Shown here: in pieces, positions 6,714 through 12,595 of the stretch
Layout: each line of letters opens with the position of its first letter
How positions within the stretch are numbered: position 1 is the first letter of the stretch
Made by a program: the position numbers and the translations under genes
DNA from: CAYPZL01 sp964415045
Lineage (GTDB): Bacteria > Planctomycetota > Phycisphaerae > Sedimentisphaerales > Anaerobacaceae
Assembly (NCBI GenBank): GCA_964415045.1
Contig: CAYPZL010000123.1
Location: 1 to 17,296 of the forward strand
Direction of reading: 5' to 3'
Length of the DNA: 17,296 nt
Notes under the pieces: generated by a model
Seen by the model: only the letters and a program-made list of their open reading frames with translations
The model's database searches: none
What the model was told of the DNA's origin: nothing

Positions 6714-7526
6714 ATGCTGCGGACAATGAATGTGAATTTGTTGCTGCTGTCCTTCGTTTTGAGTCTCGCCGTCGCGGGCCCGGGTCAGGCGGCCCAGGAG
6801 ACACCCGACGTCCAGACCATCGTCAACAAGGCCAACATCGTCGCCTACTACCAGGGCGACGACGGCAAGGCCAGAGTGAAGATGACCATCACCAACAAGC
6901 AGGGGCAGAAACGCCAGCGCGAGTTTGTCATCCTGCGCAAGGACGTTAAGGACGGGGGCGACCAGAACTACTTCGTCTATTTCCAGCGGCCCCCGGACGT
7001 CCGCCGAATGACGTACCTGGTTCACAAGCACGCCGACGTGAACAAGGACGACGACCGATGGCTGTACATGCCCGCTCTGGATGTGGTCAATCGCATCGCC
7101 GCCGGCGACAAGCGGACCAGCTTCGTCGGCTCGGACTTCCTGTACGAGGACGTCTCCGGACGCAGCCTCGACGAGGACACGCACGAGCTGATCGAGACGA
7201 CCGATGCGGTCTTCATCGTCAAGAACGTGCCGAAGAAACCCGAGACGGTGGAATTCAGCTACTACAACGTGGCCATCGACCGCAAAACCTTCGTCCCCAT
7301 GAAGATGGAGTTCTTCGACAAGGAGGGCAAGCTGTACCGCGTGATCGAGTCGACGAAGGTGGAGACCATTCAGGACTTCCCCACCGTGACGCAGTCGGTC
7401 GTTCGGGACCTCAAAACGGGCAGCAAGACCGAGATGGAATTTAGCGACGTCAAGTACAACATCAAGCTCAAGGACGTTTTTCAAGAGCGGTATCTGCGCA
7501 GACCGCCACGGGAGGCAATGAGATGA
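6714..7526 (+). CDS. Outer-membrane lipoprotein-sorting (LolA-like) periplasmic protein
   Basis: A 270-residue secreted protein with a signal peptide (LLLLSFVLSLAVAG, cleavage probably near GQAAQE) followed by a LolA/LolB-like half-barrel of the COG2834/PF17131 type: DVQTIVNKANIVAYYQG, the VKMTITNKQG strand, DDRWLYMPALDVVNRIAAGDK and the DFLYEDVSGR segment are typical. Proteins of this kind sit beside MMPL/RND exporters and are thought to accept hydrophobic cargo in the periplasm. A GTG at 6690 would add eight residues, but GGAGG at 6703-6707 sits 6 nt before the ATG at 6714. The stop overlaps the beta-barrel start (ATGA). Cargo is unknown. Confidence 0.88.
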   Translation: MLRTMNVNLLLLSFVLSLAVAGPGQAAQETPDVQTIVNKANIVAYYQGDDGKARVKMTITNKQGQKRQREFVILRKDVKDGGDQNYFVYFQRPPDVRRMTYLVHKHADVNKDDDRWLYMPALDVVNRIAAGDKRTSFVGSDFLYEDVSGRSLDEDTHELIETTDAVFIVKNVPKKPETVEFSYYNVAIDRKTFVPMKMEFFDKEGKLYRVIESTKVETIQDFPTVTQSVVRDLKTGSKTEMEFSDVKYNIKLKDVFQERYLRRPPREAMR

Positions 7527-8827
7527 TCGTATCGCGGGGTGTCATGATCGTCGTGCTGGTGTTCGGTGCGGCCTGGGCCGCCGGGGCAGGGGCCCAGGAA
7601 CAGGAGCCCAAAGAGGATCCCGTCACCGCGTTCTTCGAGAAGCTCGACACCGAGTATCACGGGTTCTACGAGATGCGCGGGGGCTACCGGCTCCAGAACG
7701 ACCCGTACGAAAAGGACATGTCGATCATGGAAGCCCGTTACCAGTTCGACCTGTTCTCCTTCCGTGACTGGGGTGACGTCAAGGTCAAGGGCGATTTCTA
7801 CGGCGATCTGGTCGAGGAGCAGGGCGTCTTCGATCTGCGCGAAGCCAATATTTTCACCCGGCCGACCGACACCATGGACCTGAAATTCGGACGCCAGGTC
7901 CTTACCTGGGGCACCGGCGACCTGCTCTTCATCAACGACCTGTTTCCCAAGGACTGGCAGTCGTTCTTCATCGGTCGCGACGTCGAGTACCTCAAGGCGC
8001 CCTCCGACGCCGTGAAAGTGAGCCTTTTTTCCGACGAGATCAACCTCGATGTCACGTACACGCCCGAGTTCGACTCGGACCGTTTCATCAGCGGCGAGCG
8101 CCTGTCCTACTGGAACCCGCTGGCCGACGGCGGCCGATTCGCGGGCGAGGACCGCACGCTCAGCGTCGAAAGACGCCGGGAGTTCTTCGAGGAGGACGAG
8201 GTGGCGCTTCGCCTCTATCGAAACATCAGCAACTACGAGCTGGCCTTCTACGGCTACTGGGGCTACTGGAAGAGCCCGGGCGGGTTCAACGAGACGATGA
8301 ACGCGGCGGTCTTCCCCGAGCTCTACGTCTATGGCACCAGCCTGCGCGGCACCGTCGGCAAAGGCATCGGCAACGTCGAGATCGGCTATTACGACTCCGT
8401 CGACGACCGCAGCGGCGACGACTTTCTGATCAACAACTCCGAGATGCGCTACCTGCTGGGCTACACCCGGGAGATCGGCATGGATTTCACCGCCGGCGTG
8501 CAATACTACGTCGAGCAGATGCTGGATTACGGCAGCTACGAAAACGCACTGCCTGCCGGCATGCCGGCCCGGGATGAATTCCGGCACGTCACGACCCTGC
8601 GTCTGACGAAGCTGCTGATGAATCAGAATCTCACGCTCTCGCTGTTTACGTATTACAGCCCTTCGGATGAGGACGTGTACATGCGGCCCATCGCCAACTA
8701 CAAGGCCAGCGACCGACTCAGCCTCGAGCTCGGCTCCAACATCTTCTTCGGAGACGACGACCACACCTTCTTCAATCAGTTCCAGAACAACACCAACCTC
8801 TACACCGCCGTCCGGTACAGCTTCTGA
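7523..8827 (+). CDS. Outer-membrane beta-barrel protein, DUF1302/porin-like
   Basis: A 434-residue protein with a signal peptide (VMIVVLVFGAAWAAGAGAQ) and a long run of alternating aromatic strands ending in AVRYSF, the terminal-Phe signature for outer-membrane assembly. The segment GRQVLTWGTGDLLFINDLFP resembles the conserved core of DUF1302/alginate-export-like barrels often found with MMPL and LolA-like genes. It overlaps the LolA-like gene by 4 bp, with GGGAGG (7510-7515) as ribosome site. It is the last gene of the operon and gives the system an outer-membrane component. Whether it is a channel for the exported molecule or only a structural partner cannot be seen from sequence. Confidence 0.82.
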   Translation: MIVSRGVMIVVLVFGAAWAAGAGAQEQEPKEDPVTAFFEKLDTEYHGFYEMRGGYRLQNDPYEKDMSIMEARYQFDLFSFRDWGDVKVKGDFYGDLVEEQGVFDLREANIFTRPTDTMDLKFGRQVLTWGTGDLLFINDLFPKDWQSFFIGRDVEYLKAPSDAVKVSLFSDEINLDVTYTPEFDSDRFISGERLSYWNPLADGGRFAGEDRTLSVERRREFFEEDEVALRLYRNISNYELAFYGYWGYWKSPGGFNETMNAAVFPELYVYGTSLRGTVGKGIGNVEIGYYDSVDDRSGDDFLINNSEMRYLLGYTREIGMDFTAGVQYYVEQMLDYGSYENALPAGMPARDEFRHVTTLRLTKLLMNQNLTLSLFTYYSPSDEDVYMRPIANYKASDRLSLELGSNIFFGDDDHTFFNQFQNNTNLYTAVRYSF

Positions 8828-8981
8828 CGTTTGCGGCGCCATGATGCCGCTGGCCTTCATGCCCGCCTGGATGCGGAATATCAGCCATTTCAGTCCCGTC
8901 AAAGGGGGTATCCTCGCGATGGAAGGAGCCATCTGACCCATCTTCTACAGTAAGGACAGTTATCCACCGCCAACATCTGTG
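8828..8981. other. Short spacer after the operon, no gene seen
   Basis: About 150 bp between the barrel stop and the first clover-leaf element. I see no coding frame with support and no clear intrinsic terminator for the operon here. The nearest strong RNA fold downstream is the clover-leaf element itself, which could end or stabilise the operon transcript. Confidence 0.5.
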
Positions 8982-8989
8982 TTCTTGAG

Positions 8990-9167
8990 TAGAGTTTTGC
9001 AAAATGGAGATTAGGCTTATATTCTTCAAGGAAATCGTTGGTGTGATTTCCTTGAAGACAGAGGTTAAATATCTACACCCAAAGCACTTACGTTCTCGGG
9101 AGGAAAAATCGACAAGGAGATTTTTCCTCCCTAAAGTAAGCCTAATCTCCATTTTGCGAAAGTTCAG
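8990..9167 (+). mobile_element. MITE-like clover-leaf palindromic element, copy 1
   Basis: A 178 bp non-coding element. An outer 21 bp perfect stem (8999-9019 with 9137-9157) encloses two inner hairpins: arm A, 9023-9036 with 9045-9058 (14 bp, loop GTTGGTGT), and arm B, 9098-9110 with 9119-9131 (13 bp, loop GACAAGGA). Together they make a three-way junction. The exact 8-bp sequence TTCTTGAG stands on both sides (8982-8989 and 9168-9175), as expected for a target-site duplication. The right end is GTTCAG; the left end is degenerate compared with copy 2. No coding capacity is present, so it would need a transposase supplied in trans. Confidence 0.85.
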
Positions 9168-9288
9168 TTCTTGAGCCAGACACGAGGATTTTGCGTTTTC
9201 GGTCTTCGCAATGTAGTGCCATACAATGATGGCTATTCAGGTTTTTCTGTTGATATGTGAAGGCCATGGGCCACATACCGTAGTGATC

Positions 9289-9397
9289 AAAGGAGTGGCC
9301 TATGTTTGTGAGAACCAGGTCGTCCGGAACGTATCAGTATCTGCAAATCGTCCAGAACGAACGCATCGACCGCCGGGTCCGCCGGATCGTGGCCTCG
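9289..9397 (+). mobile_element. 5' remnant of an IS1634-like transposase gene
   Basis: A strong ribosome site AAAGGAG (9289-9295) precedes ATG 9302, which begins MFVRTRSSGTYQYLQIVQN then ERIDRRVRRIVAS. This resembles the N-terminus of IS1634-family transposases, whose usual start is of the form YLQIVE-x-R-x-DG-x-VRQR(I/V)-(I/V)A(S/T)LG. One residue after VR appears deleted, and similarity stops near residue 32 (9397), so only the start of a protein normally several hundred residues long remains. The 126 bp upstream to the clover-leaf element probably hold the IS left end and promoter, but I cannot fix the terminal repeat. The family assignment is from memory of the motif. Confidence 0.55.
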
Positions 9398-9411
9398 GAC
9401 AACGGGCAATA

Positions 9412-9732
9412 CGAACCGCTGTGCCCGACCTTGTCGAGAAACTCCGTAAGAACGAATCCATCCGGCGTCTTCTTCACGTGCTTACGAAACGTCCACCACC
9501 GGTAGTAGTAAATCTCCTCGAAGCTCTTGTCGGGGCAGTCGAAGAGCGGGACGTTCTCTTTCATCCACGCCCACGACCGGTCGTTCGGAATATGATTGAC
9601 GATCGTCTCGGGCTCCATGCCGTTGAAGAAATCGACGTGATGCGCGAACGCCGCGGCGTCGAGCACGAACATTGCGTCGCGCTGCCGGGGCGTTCCGATC
9701 GCACTCATTGCCCCGAGCAGCAGTACACACAT
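9412..9732 (-). pseudogene. N-terminal fragment of an MGH1-like glycoside hydrolase
   Basis: From ATG 9732 the frame reads a hydrophobic start (VLLLGAMSAIG) and then FNGMEPETIVNHIPNDRSWAW, NVPLFDCPDKSFEEIYYYRWW, FRKHVKKTPDGFVLTEFL and DKVGHSG. This matches the opening part of MGH1-like (GH63-related) secreted glycoside hydrolases as I know them. The family normally continues with an NTI(S/N)CAAGHH stretch and several hundred more residues; here similarity ends at about 9412 and the frame stops at 9334. The start lacks a ribosome site, and the frame stays open 12 codons further upstream without a good start codon, so the 5' end may be damaged too. The fragment meets the IS1634-like remnant head-on. 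Confidence 0.65.
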
Positions 9733-9809
9733 GACCAGAGGTGCGGATCTGCCAACCCTAAGAATCTCTCAACGTTTCTTTGCGTACAATACCACGTCCG
9801 GGCAACGCG

Positions 9810-10505
9810 TTACCGAGGCGCCCGGACCAGCGACGGCAGCCTTCCGGCCAAACCGACCTGGTCGTCTTTCACGATGAGGACGCCGGCGACGCCCTCAATG
9901 GCGGCGATGCGATTGAGCGCAGCGTTTACGTCGTCGGCGGTTCCGACGAGATTGGCGGCCGCCGTGGCGGCGGCGTCGGCCAGGGCCGCGTCTTGGGCCA
10001 CCACCGTGGCCAGGTCGCAGCGGCCCAGGCTCAGCGAATGTCCCATCCTGCCCGACGAGGAGCAGACGGCGATGGGCGTATCGTCCGGCTGCAGGGAAAA
10101 AGCGAACTGGTCGCCCAGAGCGGCACTTCCCGCATAGAGACCGATGACGACCGGATCGACGGCCCGGAGGTAGATGTCGCCTCCATTGTCGACGATTACC
10201 TCGTCGGCGCCGGCGGCCAGGCCCGCCTCGGCGGCGCACTGCGCCATCGCGCCGGCGACCGCCGCCATGGGACCGACGCCCACCAGCGCCGCGGCCCGCG
10301 CCATGCGACGGGCCACCTCCGGCGCGTCGGCGCCCAGCTCAAGCGGTTCGAGGCAAGAGCCAAACTCTGGATGACGCCCGATGTACTGCTCCAGGATGTC
10401 CCGCTGGCGGACGACCTCATCGGTGGCGGCGTCGAACCGCTCGCAACAGATGCGGAACGCCGCTCCGCGATACGTGAACGTTCGATAGGTTCGTTTGCCA
10501 GCCAT
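9810..10505 (-). CDS. UPF0280/COG2122 family protein (ApbE-related fold)
   Basis: A 231-residue protein matching UPF0280 along its whole length: LEQYIGRHPEF (38-48), the glycine-rich GVGPMAAVAGA (76-86), VDNGGDIYL (105-113), YAGSAALGDQ, then SSSGRMGHSLSLGRCD (149-164) and LADAAATAAANLVG. COG2122 proteins co-occur with COG1900 (DUF39) and NIL-ferredoxin proteins and have been tied to sulfur assimilation into cysteine or homocysteine in Methanosarcina acetivorans; the exact chemistry is unresolved. The frame stays open 70 codons further upstream, but that part is low-complexity spacer, and MAGKRTYRTF at 10505 fits the family start. No strong ribosome site is visible. The clover-leaf element and this spacer separate it from its usual partners. 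Confidence 0.85.
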   Translation of the reverse strand: MAGKRTYRTFTYRGAAFRICCERFDAATDEVVRQRDILEQYIGRHPEFGSCLEPLELGADAPEVARRMARAAALVGVGPMAAVAGAMAQCAAEAGLAAGADEVIVDNGGDIYLRAVDPVVIGLYAGSAALGDQFAFSLQPDDTPIAVCSSSGRMGHSLSLGRCDLATVVAQDAALADAAATAAANLVGTADDVNAALNRIAAIEGVAGVLIVKDDQVGLAGRLPSLVRAPR

Positions 10506-10701
10506 AGCAGGTCGTGTCAAATCCGAAGCACGAAATCCCAATGTCCGGAAACTTGCAGCGCTGCGGCCGGCAGCCTCTTGAATCTCGTATTTGGCTGATT
10601 CGTGCTTGCTCCGGATCTCGTCAACGGCATCGCAGATTCTGGATTGGCGATTGTGGACTCGCACCAGCGCAAAATAGTAAATCGTCAATTCAAAATAGTA
10701 A
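10506..10701. other. Degenerate spacer between UPF0280 and the second clover-leaf element
   Basis: About 200 bp of sequence such as AATCCGAAGCACGAAATCCC and AATCTCGTATTTGGCTGATTC, with quasi-repetitive AATCCGAA/GAATCTCG-like words that I associate with repeated intergenic spacers in planctomycete-type genomes. Although the minus-strand frame of UPF0280 stays open across it, the composition and lack of conserved residues argue against coding. Confidence 0.45.
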
Positions 10702-10878
10702 CTGAACTTTTGCAAAATGGAGATTAGGCTTACTTTAGGGAGGAAAAATCTTCTTCGTGATTTTTCCTCCCGAGAACGTAAGTGCTTTTCGTATAGGTAT
10801 ATGAGCCTTCTTCAAGGAAATCACACCAACGATTTCCTTGAAGAATATAAGCCTAATCTCCATTTTGCAAAAGTTCAG
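10702..10878 (-). mobile_element. MITE-like clover-leaf palindromic element, copy 2 (inverted)
   Basis: The same element as at 8990-9167 in reverse orientation, 177 bp. The outer stem is a perfect 31 bp (10702-10732 with 10848-10878), starting CTGAACTTTTGC and ending GCAAAAGTTCAG. Arm B comes first on the plus strand (10738-10750 with 10759-10771, loop TTCTTCGT), then arm A (10808-10822 with 10831-10845, 15 bp, loop ACACCAAC). The internal conserved block GAGAACGTAAGTGCTTT is at 10772-10788. A target duplication is not exact: TAGTAA (left) and TAGTTA (right) differ at one position. It starts 8 bp past the stop of the NIL-ferredoxin gene and could act as its 3' end structure. Confidence 0.88.
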
Positions 10879-10886
10879 TAGTTAAA

Positions 10887-11306
10887 TTAAAAGGCCGACG
10901 CGCAGGCGCCGAACGGGCAGACGCGCAGGCACGCCAGGCACTCGATGCACTTGGCCTCGTCGTAGACCACCTCGCGCGTGGCCGGGTCGCTGATGTGCAG
11001 GGCCCCGGTGGGACAGTGCGGGACACATTGGCCGCAGTGCGTGCAGCGATCCTCGTCGCGCGTGACGCCTTTGCCCGTCGTGTTGATCGTGACGTTGAAC
11101 GTCTTGACGAAGTCCATGCCGCGCTCGATGTCCGCTTCGGTCCCGGTCACGTCCAGCACCAGGTATCCTTCCTCTTCGGGCGTGACCTTCGCGCGGTACA
11201 CGTTGACGACGAGGTTGTGGTCCTTGACCAGATGATAGATGATGGGCTTCTCGCACTCGCAGCGCGGAAAGAACAGCATCAGTTTCTTGGTGACGGTTTC
11301 GCTCAT
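10887..11306 (-). CDS. NIL-domain ferredoxin with two [4Fe-4S] clusters
   Basis: A 139-residue protein with an N-terminal NIL domain (about 1-75, containing FPRCECEKPIIYHLV and YLVLDVTGTEADIERGM) followed by a bacterial-type ferredoxin with CTHCGQCVPHCP (Cys88, 91, 94, 98) and CIECLACLRVCP (Cys120, 123, 126, 130). NIL domains are small-molecule-binding folds first seen in methionine ABC transporter ATPases. The NIL-ferredoxin encoded next to DUF39 in Methanosarcina acetivorans takes part in homocysteine synthesis from aspartate semialdehyde and sulfide, presumably supplying electrons. Here its ATG overlaps the DUF39 stop (ATGA), the same arrangement of partners. Two extra cysteines, Cys16 and Cys18, sit in the NIL domain. 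Confidence 0.92.
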   Translation of the reverse strand: MSETVTKKLMLFFPRCECEKPIIYHLVKDHNLVVNVYRAKVTPEEEGYLVLDVTGTEADIERGMDFVKTFNVTINTTGKGVTRDEDRCTHCGQCVPHCPTGALHISDPATREVVYDEAKCIECLACLRVCPFGACASAF

Positions 11307-12493
11307 GCCGGCTTCTCTCTTATCTCGAGCGGTTTCATGCTCGTATCTTTCGGCAGCGGCGCGATCGGCGGGCTCAACTGGAAGTCGCCGCGTTTGATCT
11401 CGTCGGCCAGGAGGCGGGCGACCTCGACCGCCTTATAGTAGGACGACAGCGAGCCGACGGGCACCTTCTTGCCGTCGATCTCGATTTCGCCGCTGCGCAA
11501 CTGTTCGTAGCTGACGTGGCAGAGGACCCGGCCCGTCTTTTGCGGGTAGTCGGCGCTGTAATCCACCACGGGCGCGAAGATATCACGGTCGCGGACGCAG
11601 GTGCGCTTGAGCACGTCGGCGCTGAGTATGGGGATGGGGATGCCGACGCCCAGCGCCAGCGAAACGCCATACCCGCGCAGGCTCACCCCGCGCACGAACT
11701 CCGGACGCATCTGCTTCATGTCGGCGGTCAGGGCCAGCGTGCCGGCTCCTTCCTTGGGAACGCCCGCCTCGGTTCGCTCGCAGGCTCCGGCGTGCTGGGT
11801 CCCCTCGGCGTAGACGTGCCCGTGTGCACCCGCCAGCCACACCGCGGTCCCGACGCCGATCGTCTCGTAACAGGGATCGTTCAGCAGCGGGGACAACTGA
11901 CCGGCCGAGCTGTAACTGGCGTTGCCCCGATTCGGTTCCAGCGATCCCATGTAGGTGTAGATCGTGCGATCCGAATCGTTGACCGCCACGTTGTAGTTCT
12001 GGTAACAGTTGCGCGGATTGACCATGACGGCCTGGTTCAGGTCGTCGATCGTGAAGTACGTGCGCATCTCGCGGCGCGGGTAATCGTCGGTTCCGTAGGA
12101 GAGGGCGAAAAGCTGCAGCGTTTTGCCCGCGATGAGGTCCTCGATGACGTGGCCGCCGCCGTAGCGAAACTCGCCCGGATAGTACATGTTGGCCGGGTCG
12201 CCGTGACGCAGTTGCGTGGCTCCGAGGTAGACGTCCACCGCGGCGATCCCCGTGTAGACCAGCACGTCCTCGATCCACGCTTCCGACATGCGAATCTTGG
12301 GCCGGGAATGTCCGAAGTTCAGGAAGCACCCCGAGGAGCACATCGCCCCGAACGTGGCGGTGGTGACGACGTCCACTTCCTCGGCGGCTGCCTCGAGCCC
12401 CTTGCGATCGACGTAGTCGGCGATCTCGTCGGCGCTCAGCACGACGGCCTGGCCCGAGGCGATCCGGTCGTTAATCTGTTCGTAACTTTTCAT
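11303..12493 (-). CDS. DUF39/COG1900 homocysteine biosynthesis protein
   Basis: A 396-residue DUF39 protein. In anaerobes lacking the classical transsulfuration or sulfhydrylase routes, COG1900 proteins help convert aspartate semialdehyde and a sulfur donor to homocysteine. The features seen are the N-terminal INDRIASGQAVVLSADE stretch, TTATFGAMCSSGCFLNFGHS with Cys52 and Cys56, the NPRNCYQNYNVAVN segment with Cys163, and glycine-rich YEGTQH-like (VYAEGTQHAG) and LALGVGIPIPIL motifs. Length is close to the family norm when, as here, C-terminal CBS domains are absent. It is the first gene of the minus-strand group DUF39, NIL-ferredoxin, (element), UPF0280. A modest ribosome site (GGGAT) lies before ATG 12493. 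Confidence 0.92.
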   Translation of the reverse strand: MKSYEQINDRIASGQAVVLSADEIADYVDRKGLEAAAEEVDVVTTATFGAMCSSGCFLNFGHSRPKIRMSEAWIEDVLVYTGIAAVDVYLGATQLRHGDPANMYYPGEFRYGGGHVIEDLIAGKTLQLFALSYGTDDYPRREMRTYFTIDDLNQAVMVNPRNCYQNYNVAVNDSDRTIYTYMGSLEPNRGNASYSSAGQLSPLLNDPCYETIGVGTAVWLAGAHGHVYAEGTQHAGACERTEAGVPKEGAGTLALTADMKQMRPEFVRGVSLRGYGVSLALGVGIPIPILSADVLKRTCVRDRDIFAPVVDYSADYPQKTGRVLCHVSYEQLRSGEIEIDGKKVPVGSLSSYYKAVEVARLLADEIKRGDFQLSPPIAPLPKDTSMKPLEIREKPA

Positions 12494-12534
12494 GCTCTAT
12501 CCCATCTTCACGAAAAAACATCCCCCCTGCCGGC

Positions 12535-12555
12535 GCGGCAACGTGCCTTTGCCGC
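12535..12555 (-). promoter_or_regulatory. Hairpin in the 5' leader of the DUF39 gene
   Basis: GCGGCAA (12535-12541) and TTGCCGC (12549-12555) form a 7 bp stem with a 7 nt loop about 40 nt before the DUF39 start. On the minus strand a G-run and then a six-T run (12513-12518 region) follow it. It could be the terminator-like part of a leader or only a chance fold. I do not recognise a SAM or SAH riboswitch in the 100 bp leader. Confidence 0.25.
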
Positions 12556-12595
12556 CGCACCTTGCGCATGAGAAACGTCTCTGCGGAAAGTTATT

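Noticed and set aside
7481..8941. 486-codon minus-strand open frame opposite the beta-barrel gene
   Set aside because: Mirrors barrel codons (Val/Ala/Glu-rich) without motifs; the barrel has a signal peptide, terminal Phe and operon position.
9000..9170. CRISPR-like or tandem repeat array
   Set aside because: The repeats are nested inverted arms of one element, not direct repeats with regular spacers.
9226..10137. 303-codon plus-strand open frame through the IS remnant, hydrolase fragment and UPF0280
   Set aside because: It crosses three unrelated segments in antisense and shows no family; the UPF0280 motifs on the minus strand are clear.
10506..10715. 70-residue N-terminal extension of UPF0280, beginning inside the clover-leaf element
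   Set aside because: It runs through the mobile element arm and low-complexity spacer, has no conserved residues, and the family starts near MAGKRTYR.
8982..10886. The two clover-leaf copies as ends of one composite transposon
   Set aside because: Copy 1 has its own 8-bp duplication, the outer flanks of the pair do not match each other, and the interior carries no intact transposase.
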